A stretch of 64,000 bases of DNA from positions 29,381 to 93,380 of the forward strand of contig DASXUK010000075.1 in NCBI GenBank assembly GCA_036504875.1. The letters run 5' to 3'. The notes under the pieces are model-generated. The model was given only the letters and a program-made list of their open reading frames with translations. It made no database searches and was not told the DNA's origin. The stretch is from JACPFJ01 sp036504875 (lineage in GTDB: Bacteria > Desulfobacterota > Desulfuromonadia > Geobacterales > Pseudopelobacteraceae). Positions 36,454 to 44,275 of the stretch are shown one piece after another (positions within the stretch are counted from its first letter, which is position 1; the number at the start of each line of letters is the position of its first letter). Both the position numbers and the translations under genes were made by a program.

Positions 36454-36774
36454 ATGTCCATGCAAACAACCACAACGGTACGGATGTTCGGAGCGCTTCA
36501 TACTCTCAGGAGGGACCGTGGCCTGGAGCCTACAGTCGAGGTTAGCATCCCTCCCGGCGGCTGTGCAGCCTGCGATCTCGCTCGAGAACTTGACTTGCCC
36601 CTGGAAAAAATCGAAGCGGTATTTGTCAACCACCTGGCATACAGTCTTGAGCGCATTATTCGGCCAGGCGACAGGGTTGCCTTCGTCCCGACCGGCATTC
36701 CCGGGCCTCATCGCGTCCTGCTCGGCATTTACGGCGCAGGCCGGCAGTACAAGCAGGCAGCACCTGAAGGATAA
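36454..36774 (+). CDS. MoaD/ThiS-like ubiquitin-fold protein without terminal diglycine
   Basis: A 106-residue beta-grasp protein counted from ATG 36454 (AAGGA 7 bases before). It has the MoaD shape: TTTTVRMFGALHTLRRDRGL, the ELDLPLEKIEAVFVNHLAY helix-strand unit and PGDRVAFVPTGIPGP. Where sulfur carriers end in Gly-Gly, this protein has PTGIPGP and a further 20 residues ending QYKQAAPEG. It therefore cannot be thiocarboxylated in the usual way and may be a structural or regulatory relative. It is the first gene before ADH1 (68 bp). Confidence 0.65.
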   Translation: MSMQTTTTVRMFGALHTLRRDRGLEPTVEVSIPPGGCAACDLARELDLPLEKIEAVFVNHLAYSLERIIRPGDRVAFVPTGIPGPHRVLLGIYGAGRQYKQAAPEG

Positions 36775-36842
36775 GAATCCCGAAGGTTTTTTTACTTCGA
36801 GATACACAATAATACACAATACAAAAAAAGGAGTAAATTATC

Positions 36843-38006
36843 ATGGCACTAGCAGATCAGACTTACGGATTTTACATCCCAACTGTTTCACTGATGGGTG
36901 TGGGTTGTTCAAAGGAGGCAGGCGACCAGGCCAAGGCGCTCGGCGCTACCAATCTGCTGATTGTCACCGATGCCGGGCTGGCCAAGATGGGGGTCGCCGA
37001 CACGATCAAAGGTTATATCGAAGCAGCCGGACTCAAGGCGGTCATCTTCGACGGCGCCGAGCCGAACCCGACCGACAAGAACGTCCATGACGGCGTAAAG
37101 GTCTATCAGGACAAGAAATGCGACGGCATCGTCTCCCTGGGGGGCGGCAGCTCCCATGACTGCGGCAAGGGTGTCGGCATGGTGATCGGCAACAACGGCC
37201 ACATCCGCGACTTCGAAGGGGTCAACAAGTCCACCAAGCCGATGCCTCCTTTCCTGGCCATCAACACCACTGCCGGCACCGCCTCCGAAATGACCCGCTT
37301 CTGTATCATCACCAACACCGATACCCATGTCAAGATGGCCATCGTTGATTGGCGCTGTACCCCCAACATCGCCATCAATGACCCGCTGCTGATGGTCGGC
37401 ATGCCCCCGTCGCTGACCGCCGCCACCGGCATGGACGCCCTGACACACGCTGTAGAGGCCTATGTTTCCACCATCGCCACCCCGATCACCGACGCCTGCG
37501 CCATCAAGGCCATCGAACTGGTCGCCGACTGGCTGAGCCCGGCCGTGGCCAACGGCGACAACCTGGAAGCCCGTGACAAGATGGCCTATGCCGAGTACCT
37601 GGCCGGAATGGCCTTCAACAACGCCAGCCTTGGTTATGTCCACTCCATGGCCCACCAACTGGGCGGTTTCTACAACCTGCCCCACGGTGTCTGCAACGCC
37701 ATCCTGCTCCCGGCCGTCAGCCAGTACAACCTGATCGCCTGTCCGCAGCGTTTCGCCGACATTGCGGTTGCCCTGGGCGAGAACATCGAAGGTCTTTCAA
37801 TGGTTGAGGCAGGCCAGATGGCGATCAGCGCCATCCGCAAGCTGTCGGCTTCCATCGGCATCCCCACCGGCCTCAAGGCGCTGAATGTCAAAGAAGAAGA
37901 CCTGAAGGTCATGGCCGAGAATGCCAAGAAAGATGCCTGTCAATTCACCAACCCGCGCAAGGCAACTCTGGAGCAGGTCGTCGACATCTTCAAGGCCGCC
38001 ATGTAA
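36843..38006 (+). CDS. Iron-containing alcohol dehydrogenase, copy 1
   Basis: A 387-residue group III NAD(P)-dependent alcohol dehydrogenase. The dinucleotide-binding GGGSSHDCGKG lies near residue 100. Metal ligands can be placed by family alignment at Asp198, His202, His267 and His281 (MDALTHAVEAY, HSMAHQLGG, NLPHGV). It should interconvert a primary alcohol such as ethanol and its aldehyde. The AOR gene follows 17 bp downstream, so the aldehyde can be oxidised further to the acid. It is about 95% identical to the second copy at 51591 (around 20 differences by eye). Confidence 0.93.
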   Translation: MALADQTYGFYIPTVSLMGVGCSKEAGDQAKALGATNLLIVTDAGLAKMGVADTIKGYIEAAGLKAVIFDGAEPNPTDKNVHDGVKVYQDKKCDGIVSLGGGSSHDCGKGVGMVIGNNGHIRDFEGVNKSTKPMPPFLAINTTAGTASEMTRFCIITNTDTHVKMAIVDWRCTPNIAINDPLLMVGMPPSLTAATGMDALTHAVEAYVSTIATPITDACAIKAIELVADWLSPAVANGDNLEARDKMAYAEYLAGMAFNNASLGYVHSMAHQLGGFYNLPHGVCNAILLPAVSQYNLIACPQRFADIAVALGENIEGLSMVEAGQMAISAIRKLSASIGIPTGLKALNVKEEDLKVMAENAKKDACQFTNPRKATLEQVVDIFKAAM

Positions 38007-38023
38007 AGGAAAAGGAGGCGATC

Positions 38024-39757
38024 ATGTCAGAAAAAATCTTGCGCATAAACATGACGAACCTTTCCTGCGCGGTTGAAGCGGTGCCGGCCGAATGGCAGGG
38101 ACTCGGCGGCAGGGGTCTGACCTCGGCCATCGTGTCGAAAGAGGTCCCCCCCACCTGTCACCCACTCGGAAAACACAACAAGCTGGTCTTTGCGCCGGGG
38201 CTCCTGGCGGGCTCCCCGGCCGCCCAGTCGGGCAGGCTGTCGGCCGGTGCCAAAAGCCCCCTGACCGGTACCATCAAGGAGTCCAACGCCGGCGGCACCG
38301 CGGCCCAGAACCTGGCGAAGCTGCGCATCAAGGCGTTGATCATCGAGGGGGCACCGGTCGACGACTCGAAATTCTACGGTATCCGGATCAACAAGGACGG
38401 CACCCGGATCGTGGAGGAGAAGGAACTGGTCGGCAAGCGGAACTACGAGGTCATCAAGACCCTGATGGCCAGCATCGGCCAGAAGGTCGGCGTCCTCACC
38501 ATCGGGCCGGTGGGGGAGATGCGCATGGTCGCCGCCAACATCTCGGTGCGAGACCCGGACGGTAACATCCGCAGTCACGGTCGCGGCGGACTGGGCGCGG
38601 TGATGGGTTCCAAAAAGGTGAAATACATCACCATCGACGACAGCGGCGGTCCGGGAGTGGAAATAGTCGAACCGGAGCGGTTCAAGGCCGCGGCGCGCGC
38701 CTTTGCCAAGGCGATCCTGGAACACCCGGTCAGCGGCGAGGGGCTGCCCACCTACGGCACCAACGTGCTGGTTAACGTGCTCAACGAGGCCGGCGGCCTC
38801 CCCACCAGGAACTTCCGCTACGGCCAGTTCGAGGGGCACGACAAGATCAGCGGCGAAACCATGCGCGAAACCATTATCGCCCGCGGCGGCAAGCCGAAGC
38901 ACGGTTGCCACGCCGGCTGCATCATCCAGTGTTCCCAGGTCTATTGCGACGAGGAGGGAGAATACGTCACCTCCGGCTTTGAATATGAGACCATCTGGGG
39001 GATCGGCGCCAACTGCTGCATCGAAGACCTGGATGTCATTGCCCGGGCCGATCGGATCATGGACGACATCGGCATCGATTCGATCGAATCGGCGGTCATC
39101 ATGGGCGTGGCCATGGAAGCGGGCATCATCCCCTTCGGTGACGGCCCCGGCGTGCTGAGGCTTCTGGAGGAGATCGGTCAGGGCACACCGCTCGGCCGCG
39201 TCCTGGGGAACGGCGCGGCCTTTGTGGGCAAGGCCTACGGCCTGACCCGCGTGCCGGTGGTCAAGGGGCAGGGGATCCCGGCCTACGACCCGCGCTCGGT
39301 CAAGGGGATCGGCGTCACCTACGCCACCTCCACCCAAGGAGCGGACCATACCATGGGATATGCCGTGGCCACCAACATCCTCCAGGTGGGCGGCTTTGTC
39401 GATCCGCTCAAGAACAAGGGGCAGGTAGAACTCTCCCGCAACCTGCAGATCGCCACCGCGGCCATCGACACGACCGGCCTGTGCCTGTTCGTGGCCTTCC
39501 CGGCCCTGGACATCCCAGAGACCCTCACCGCGATTGTCGACATGCTCAACGCCAAATACTGGATCAAACTCACCGGGAATGATGTTACTGCCTTGGGGAA
39601 ATCAGTTTTGAAGACCGAACACGCCTTCAACCTGGCGGCCGGATTCACCAAGGCGGACGACCGGCTGCCGGAATTTTTCGACGAAGAACCCTGTCCGCCC
39701 CACAACGTCACCTGGACCATGAAAGGGGAAGAGATTGACGAGTTCTGGAATTTCTGA
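38024..39757 (+). CDS. Tungsten-containing aldehyde:ferredoxin oxidoreductase, copy 1
   Basis: A 577-residue AOR-family enzyme. The N-terminal tungstopterin domain shows GLGGRGLTSAIV and AQSGRLSAGAKSPLTG; the middle has RGGLGAVMGSKKVK. The [4Fe-4S] cluster ligands are Cys295, Cys299 and Cys303 (GCHAGCIIQC, spaced C-x3-C-x3-C) with a late Cys487 in GLCLFVAFP. It oxidises aldehydes to carboxylic acids and reduces ferredoxin or another low-potential acceptor in the cytoplasm. The gene overlaps the following MoaD-like gene by 23 bp. Substrate and metal (W rather than Mo) are inferred from the family and the neighbouring tup genes. Confidence 0.92.
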   Translation: MSEKILRINMTNLSCAVEAVPAEWQGLGGRGLTSAIVSKEVPPTCHPLGKHNKLVFAPGLLAGSPAAQSGRLSAGAKSPLTGTIKESNAGGTAAQNLAKLRIKALIIEGAPVDDSKFYGIRINKDGTRIVEEKELVGKRNYEVIKTLMASIGQKVGVLTIGPVGEMRMVAANISVRDPDGNIRSHGRGGLGAVMGSKKVKYITIDDSGGPGVEIVEPERFKAAARAFAKAILEHPVSGEGLPTYGTNVLVNVLNEAGGLPTRNFRYGQFEGHDKISGETMRETIIARGGKPKHGCHAGCIIQCSQVYCDEEGEYVTSGFEYETIWGIGANCCIEDLDVIARADRIMDDIGIDSIESAVIMGVAMEAGIIPFGDGPGVLRLLEEIGQGTPLGRVLGNGAAFVGKAYGLTRVPVVKGQGIPAYDPRSVKGIGVTYATSTQGADHTMGYAVATNILQVGGFVDPLKNKGQVELSRNLQIATAAIDTTGLCLFVAFPALDIPETLTAIVDMLNAKYWIKLTGNDVTALGKSVLKTEHAFNLAAGFTKADDRLPEFFDEEPCPPHNVTWTMKGEEIDEFWNF

Positions 39758-39992
39758 CGGAGCAGACATACAGATTACGGTAAAACTGTTCGCCACCTTC
39801 CGCGTTGGGCGCTTTGCCGAAACAACCCGGAGCTATCCGCCGGGCACCCGCATTACGGATATCATCAATGAACTCCGGATCCCTGAAAAGGAAATCGGCA
39901 TGATCATGCTCAATAGCCGACATGCGGAACCTGATCAGGAACTTAGCAACGGCGACAACCTCGCCCTCTTCCCCCTTGTCGGCGGAGGGTGA
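39735..39992 (+). CDS. MoaD/ThiS-family sulfur carrier of cassette 1
   Basis: An 85-residue reading from a TTG at 39735 inside the AOR gene; the core begins at IQITVKLFATFRVGRFAET and ends GDNLALFPLVGGG, with the terminal diglycine needed for adenylation by an E1 enzyme and thiocarboxylation. The paralogue at 54802 has ATG exactly where this gene has ATA (39768), with GGAG upstream. Real initiation is therefore either at the overlapping TTG or at a non-standard ATA. It should supply sulfur for the dithiolene of tungstopterin. The E1 gene follows directly (TGA-ATG). Confidence 0.85.
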   Translation: MTSSGISDGADIQITVKLFATFRVGRFAETTRSYPPGTRITDIINELRIPEKEIGMIMLNSRHAEPDQELSNGDNLALFPLVGGG

Positions 39993-41309
39993 ATGGAGGA
40001 GTTGGACGTCTTTTTACGGAATCATGCCGAGGCAGAATTACTTCCCTGGATTGCGCAGGTCGCCGCAACGGAACGGTTCGGTGTATCTCTCGCTCTGGTC
40101 GAGGATGCGGCTCTTGTTCTGGGACTCCTCCCTGCCCGCTATCAGCGCAACCGTCAGGCCATCTCCGTAGAACAGCAGCTGACCCTGTTCCAAAGCCGCG
40201 TGGCGGTCATCGGCTGCGGCGGACTGGGGGGGTATGTTATCGAGGAACTGGCAAGGCTCGGAGTGGGGACCATAGTTGCCATCGATCCGGACGTGTTTGA
40301 GGAACACAACCTGAACCGACAGTTACTGTCGAGCCCTGCGACGCTCGGGAGGGCCAAGGTGGAGGCAGCAGCGGCGCGGGTGGCCGAGATCAACCCCGCT
40401 ATAACGCTTGTACCGGTAAAGACCGCCTATGCCCCGGAAAACGGAAGCGAGCTTCTCCAGGGAGCCCAAGTGATCGTGGACGCTCTGGACACCATTCAGA
40501 CCCGGCTGGCCCTGGCCAAGACCTGCACCGAGCTGGGCATCCCCATGGTGCATGGCGCCATCGGCGGCTGGTACGGCCAGGTCGCCACCCAGTTTCCCGG
40601 GGATGACACCGTGCAGAAGCTATACCGACGCTGGGTGGAAGGAAAAGGGGTGGAAGAGAAATTGGGCAATCCTTCCTTTACTCCGGCCCTGGTTGCCAGC
40701 ATCGAGGTGGCCGAGGTGTGCAAGATCCTGCTGGGAGTGGGGGAGCCCTTGCACCATAGAAAATTCTCGATTAACCTGCTGGAAGTGGTATTTGCATCCA
40801 TCGACATGAAAAACGGCCTGCCACTCAAGGTCGTGCAGACCGGTTTTATCATACGTCCGACTATCCCGGATGCCAAGGAGGCAAAAGTGCAAGATATCCT
40901 GGAAACCCTGACGGCAGATGGTACGTTTCAGACCCTGCTTTCGATGATGAAGATGGCCGATTTGACCGACAGGCTCAAGGGACCGGGACCATTTACCCTG
41001 TTTGCCCCCAACGACGACGCCTTCAAGCGGATCAATGTCGAAGAGATATCCAGCGATAGGGAAAATCTCGTCTCGATCCTGACCTACCATATCGTTCCGG
41101 GGAAAATCAGTGCCGCCGAGATCGCCAGGAACGAACAGCTCATGACAGACAACGGCAAGTCCCTTACCGTGCTCTTGGAGGAAGGGTTGCAGGTGATCGA
41201 CAACGCCAGGTACGTCAAGAGCGACATCGAATGTTCCAATGGCATCATCCATGTCATCGACAACGTCTTTCTGCCGCAATTTTCCGGCTGGTACTGCGGC
41301 TGCTGCTGA
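39993..41309 (+). CDS. ThiF/MoeB-like E1 enzyme fused to a FAS1 (fasciclin) domain
   Basis: A 438-residue fusion. Residues 1-280 are an adenylyltransferase of the HesA/MoeB/ThiF type: ATP-binding GCGGLGG (about 74-80), the arginine motif EEHNLNRQLL (about 103-112) and VDALD (about 162). Its job would be to adenylate the C-terminal glycine of the MoaD protein encoded just before it. Residues about 297-430 form a FAS1 domain (DILETLTADGTFQTLL, PFTLFAPNDDAF, YHIVPGK, IIHVIDNVFLP). It ends in a cysteine cluster, WYCGCC. There is no signal peptide, so the FAS1 domain must be cytosolic. The paralogue at 55028 ends before this domain. Confidence 0.9.
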   Translation: MEELDVFLRNHAEAELLPWIAQVAATERFGVSLALVEDAALVLGLLPARYQRNRQAISVEQQLTLFQSRVAVIGCGGLGGYVIEELARLGVGTIVAIDPDVFEEHNLNRQLLSSPATLGRAKVEAAAARVAEINPAITLVPVKTAYAPENGSELLQGAQVIVDALDTIQTRLALAKTCTELGIPMVHGAIGGWYGQVATQFPGDDTVQKLYRRWVEGKGVEEKLGNPSFTPALVASIEVAEVCKILLGVGEPLHHRKFSINLLEVVFASIDMKNGLPLKVVQTGFIIRPTIPDAKEAKVQDILETLTADGTFQTLLSMMKMADLTDRLKGPGPFTLFAPNDDAFKRINVEEISSDRENLVSILTYHIVPGKISAAEIARNEQLMTDNGKSLTVLLEEGLQVIDNARYVKSDIECSNGIIHVIDNVFLPQFSGWYCGCC

Positions 41310-41369
41310 AACACCTCCCCGATTTACCGGGTCTGGGAGTTCCCGAGGAGCACCAAGCCGGCAGGCGCA

Positions 41370-41978
41370 TCAATCATCATGCTTGTCCCCCCTGCGATGC
41401 TTGCGTTCCTCCTTCTCGGCCCACTTCTCTTCCTTCTCGGCCCGTTTCTCTTCCTTCCAGTGTTCCTTCTCCTCTCTGCGCTGCGCCTTCCACTGATCCT
41501 TGTCGGTATGGAAGTGCCTGCCGCGGTAGTGTTCTCGATCACGACGGAAAAGGTCGTACTCTGTGGTACGGTAAGACCGGATCTGTTCGATCTTGTGCCT
41601 GCGGAGACCCGGCGGGAGATCCCGGCGCGGCATGACCAGCCATGGCCCCCGGCTGCTGCCTGCCCTGAGCCAGCGCCCGTCACGGAAGAGATAGTAGTTG
41701 TTCTGAGCGTAGAAGAGATCATACGGCACTCCCACAGCCACATAAAACCCGAGCGGTTCCGGGTAGATAAACTGGACGTCTTCCTCGATGGTGACGATTC
41801 GCTCCGGTGGCGGTGCGACCGGTTCACGGACGATGACCTGTTGCGGTTGATTGCCTAGGCGGATGTTCAGGTCGACCCCGACATTATTACTGGCGAAGGC
41901 GGCTGACGCGCTGATCGTCAGGGCCGCCAAAAGCCCCCCTCCTGCCAAGCTGCAACCGTTGTTGATTTTCCTGGACAT
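41370..41978 (-). CDS. Exported protein with charged His-rich tail, riboswitch-controlled
   Basis: A 202-residue protein starting at ATG 41978 (GAGGAGG upstream). The signal peptide ends ASAAFA, and NNVGVDLNIRLGNQPQQVIV follows. A central domain (about 60-130; FIYPEPLGFYVAVGVPYDLF, YYLFRDGRWLRAGSSRGPW) resembles the RcnB/DUF-type YxxxxGxW envelope folds. The tail is a long run of Lys/Glu/Arg repeats ending HRRGDKHDD. The start and end match the plan of the 85-residue protein at 13658, and both have the same GEMM riboswitch. Function unknown. Confidence 0.78.
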   Translation of the reverse strand: MSRKINNGCSLAGGGLLAALTISASAAFASNNVGVDLNIRLGNQPQQVIVREPVAPPPERIVTIEEDVQFIYPEPLGFYVAVGVPYDLFYAQNNYYLFRDGRWLRAGSSRGPWLVMPRRDLPPGLRRHKIEQIRSYRTTEYDLFRRDREHYRGRHFHTDKDQWKAQRREEKEHWKEEKRAEKEEKWAEKEERKHRRGDKHDD

Positions 41979-42021
41979 CAATGATACCTCCTCTTTGAAA
42001 TTTCCCATTCAGTCCCTGTAG

Positions 42022-42075
42022 CCAAAAAACAGAACAGCCGGGGCCGAATATCAATGATATTTCGGCAACCCGGCT
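42022..42075 (-). terminator. Terminator of the third GEMM riboswitch
   Basis: On the minus strand GCCGGGUUGCCGAAAUAUC folds back on GAUAUUCGGCcCCGGC, followed by a run of six U residues. The first arm is also the 3' strand of the aptamer, as in the copy at 13559. Confidence 0.8.
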
Positions 42076-42136
42076 GTCTCGGTGAGATCCTGTAGGCTTT
42101 CCGCCCCATCCTCGCGGATGGTTGAGTATTATCGTG
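42058..42136 (-). ncRNA. GEMM-type riboswitch, third copy
   Basis: On the minus strand: ACGAUAAUACU, then CCAUCC-GCGA-GGAUGG, GGCGGAAAGCC, a GAUCU...GAGAC helix and GCCGGGUUGCCGAAAU. It is nearly the same sequence as 13497-13572 including the 5' ACGATAATACT, and both precede a secreted His/Lys-rich protein. See the terminator at 42022. Confidence 0.75.
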
Positions 42137-42164
42137 TACCACCTGGGTATTTATAAGTGATCTG

Positions 42165-42193
42165 AATAAACCATACCACGGTAAAATTGTCAA
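42165..42193 (-). promoter_or_regulatory. Sigma-70-type promoter of the third GEMM leader
   Basis: On the minus strand a perfect -35 TTGACA (42193-42188), a 17-bp spacer and TTTATT (42170-42165; 4/6). The start point, near 42157, is about 20 bases before the aptamer. Confidence 0.55.
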
Positions 42194-42227
42194 CCCTCGG
42201 ACCATACCTTTTGCAGACCTGAGGGGT

Positions 42228-43052
42228 CTACCTGACTTTATCCCGGTGGCCGATACCGAGAGCGGTGAGACCGTCCCGCAGATCGCTCAAAGCGGCCTTG
42301 AGCTGGGTCTCCAGGACCGAGTGATCACTCCCCACGGTCGTCAGGGTGATATCGATTTCCCGAGCCTCACCCAGGGTCCTGGCCAGGGACTTGATGTAAA
42401 TACTTGGGTGCTCTTTGACCACCTGACTGAGAACCGGCTCCATCAGCGATTCGTCGTTACATTCAACGGTAATGGTCCGCATCGCGGCTGTGCCGCCGCG
42501 AAAGGTCTCGTGCAGGAAGGGCTGAAGGGAACTGCTGAAGATCCCCTTCAGCTCCGAAGGTACGCCTGGCAGACTGATGATGGCGGCCTGACCGGTCTTG
42601 AAGAGGACACCCGGAGCGGTGCCGACCGGGTTGTGCAACGGAGTGGCTCCCTCGGGAAACCAGGCCATCTTCTCGCGGGGCAGATTAAGACCGCCCTGAG
42701 CAAGTATCCCCTGGCCAGCCAATTCATCATAGCGCTGCTTGACCATCTGCAGGGCCTGTTCATGCAGCCGCAACTCAACACCGGCCCCCCGCGCCACGGC
42801 GGCCAGGGTCAGATCATCGGCTGTTGGCCCCAGGCCGCCGGAAGTGATGATGACGTCGACACCTCGCACTAACGCGGCCTGCAACTCGGCGGCAATGACC
42901 GCGTCGATGTCGCGTACAACAGTAGCCCGGGCAACATGACCTCCCAGCCTATTTATTTCCTTGCATAGCCAGTGCGTGTTCGTGTCCTGGATCTCGCCGA
43001 TGAGGATCTCGTTGCCGATAATGAATATCTCTACGCTAACCGGTTCCGTCAT
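42228..43052 (-). CDS. CinA-like MoCF-domain protein
   Basis: A 274-residue protein, with ATG 43052 chosen over the upstream GTG because AAAGGGAG precedes it. The N-terminus FIIGNEILIGEIQDTNTHWL and ITSGGLGPTADDLTLAAVA are the MoaB/MogA (MoCF) nucleotide/molybdopterin-binding motifs as in CinA. The C-terminal amidase domain of full CinA is absent. CinA-type proteins act on ADP-ribose or NMN, whereas MoCF domains adenylate molybdopterin. In this cluster of cofactor genes a role in tungstopterin handling is attractive but unproven. It is the last gene of the minus-strand tungsten cluster. Confidence 0.8.
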   Translation of the reverse strand: MTEPVSVEIFIIGNEILIGEIQDTNTHWLCKEINRLGGHVARATVVRDIDAVIAAELQAALVRGVDVIITSGGLGPTADDLTLAAVARGAGVELRLHEQALQMVKQRYDELAGQGILAQGGLNLPREKMAWFPEGATPLHNPVGTAPGVLFKTGQAAIISLPGVPSELKGIFSSSLQPFLHETFRGGTAAMRTITVECNDESLMEPVLSQVVKEHPSIYIKSLARTLGEAREIDITLTTVGSDHSVLETQLKAALSDLRDGLTALGIGHRDKVR

Positions 43053-43119
43053 AACGTCTCCCTTTGCAAAATTTTTCACACATTAACACGATTCAGCGAC
43101 TGCTGGGCGTGTTTCCCCA

Positions 43120-44214
43120 TCACAGCAGCCGGTCGATTGCCTCGAAATCTATGACCTTCTCTGCTAATGAACAGATCAAGTCGATCTTTTCGTCATCCTC
43201 AGGGCTGATCTTGGAAATGTGGCCGGTAACGGCAGAATAGGTCTCGGCTGTTGTTGACTCGATGATCCGGATATTGGGGATGCCACTGTCGTCCAGGATC
43301 TGCTGGGTAATGGCAGACACCGCTGAATGCCCGGGAATGACGAGCCCTACGATTTTCCTCTGGTAGGCGGGGATATGATAAAGCGACGAAAGGGTGACGA
43401 TCAGTTCGTCGCGGCAACTGGTGGTGATCAGCAGGGTCGAGTCGTCCAGACGATCAATCACCTTCTGGGATGATGCGGCGCCAAGCTGGATGTGATGGAC
43501 GATCCGGTTGCGCGCCGTTGGATCGCCATTGAGCGGGTGTTTGAGGAGTCGGGCGATGTGATTGAGGGTCGGGTCGGCGAGGATCGGAGAGTAGTCAAAA
43601 GCCGCCGCAACCGGAAGGCCCAGGGGATTGAAGGCCTTTGTCAGATAAGCGAGTGACTCGTCCCTTTTTTCCGCCAGCAACCGGTTGACCAGCAACAGCT
43701 TAACCGCACGTCCCTCCGCCCGGTAGAGCGGCAGATTCAGCAGGACCGAATCGATCACGCTGCCGATGCCGCCGCCGCTCACCATCACTACCGGTGCACT
43801 GCACAGGGCGGCCACCCTGCCGTTGCTGAGTCCCACCACCGATCCAACGCCACCATGCCCCGCCCCCTCGATAACGAGAAAATCACATCTCCGCTCCATC
43901 TCCCGACAGGCGCTGACCAACCGCTTCTCCAGCTCAGCGGTCGACAGGTGTCCGTCCAGAAAGCGTTTCGTCGAACCCCGGCCAAGCACGACCGGCGACA
44001 TGAGCCGGATATCCTCCTCCAGACCGAAGACCCGGGCCATCAGGGCGGCGTCCTTGTCCACCACGCAGCCGTTGAATTCCTGGCATTTGGGGCCAACCGC
44101 CTTGATGAAGCCGACCCGTCTGTATTTCTGCCGCGCCAGATGGACCAGAGAAAGGCTGATGGTGGTTTTCCCTGTGTTCTGGCCGGTTGCTGCTATGAAT
44201 ATTTTTTTGCACAT
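43120..44214 (-). CDS. BioD-like ATPase with DRTGG domain
   Basis: A 364-residue protein. The N-terminal half is a P-loop domain of the dethiobiotin synthetase/CobQ type (GQNTGKTTISLSL, FIKAVGPKCQEFNG, VIEGAGHGGVGSVVGLSNGR). The C-terminal half (about 215-330) matches the DRTGG domain found in the N-terminus of some phosphotransacetylases. The enzyme activity is not known. It lies in the tungsten cluster between the porin and the CinA-like gene, and may be linked to acetyl-phosphate/acetyl-CoA or to cofactor amidation; both are inference. Confidence 0.8.
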   Translation of the reverse strand: MCKKIFIAATGQNTGKTTISLSLVHLARQKYRRVGFIKAVGPKCQEFNGCVVDKDAALMARVFGLEEDIRLMSPVVLGRGSTKRFLDGHLSTAELEKRLVSACREMERRCDFLVIEGAGHGGVGSVVGLSNGRVAALCSAPVVMVSGGGIGSVIDSVLLNLPLYRAEGRAVKLLLVNRLLAEKRDESLAYLTKAFNPLGLPVAAAFDYSPILADPTLNHIARLLKHPLNGDPTARNRIVHHIQLGAASSQKVIDRLDDSTLLITTSCRDELIVTLSSLYHIPAYQRKIVGLVIPGHSAVSAITQQILDDSGIPNIRIIESTTAETYSAVTGHISKISPEDDEKIDLICSLAEKVIDFEAIDRLL

Positions 44215-44275
44215 GCGTTAAGGCGCCCCCTGTGCCGTAAAGGTTACATTGCGAAGCAATGCACTGATTCCGGAA

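Noticed and set aside
38027..39349. 440-residue antisense ORF inside AOR1
   Set aside because: GC-rich codon shadow of the AOR frame; low-complexity Asp/Gly/Val composition and no domain. The 258-residue antisense ORFs in both ADH genes are of the same kind.
44248..44262. CATTGC/GCAATG hairpin after the porin gene as intrinsic terminator
   Set aside because: Short stem and no T-run on the minus strand.
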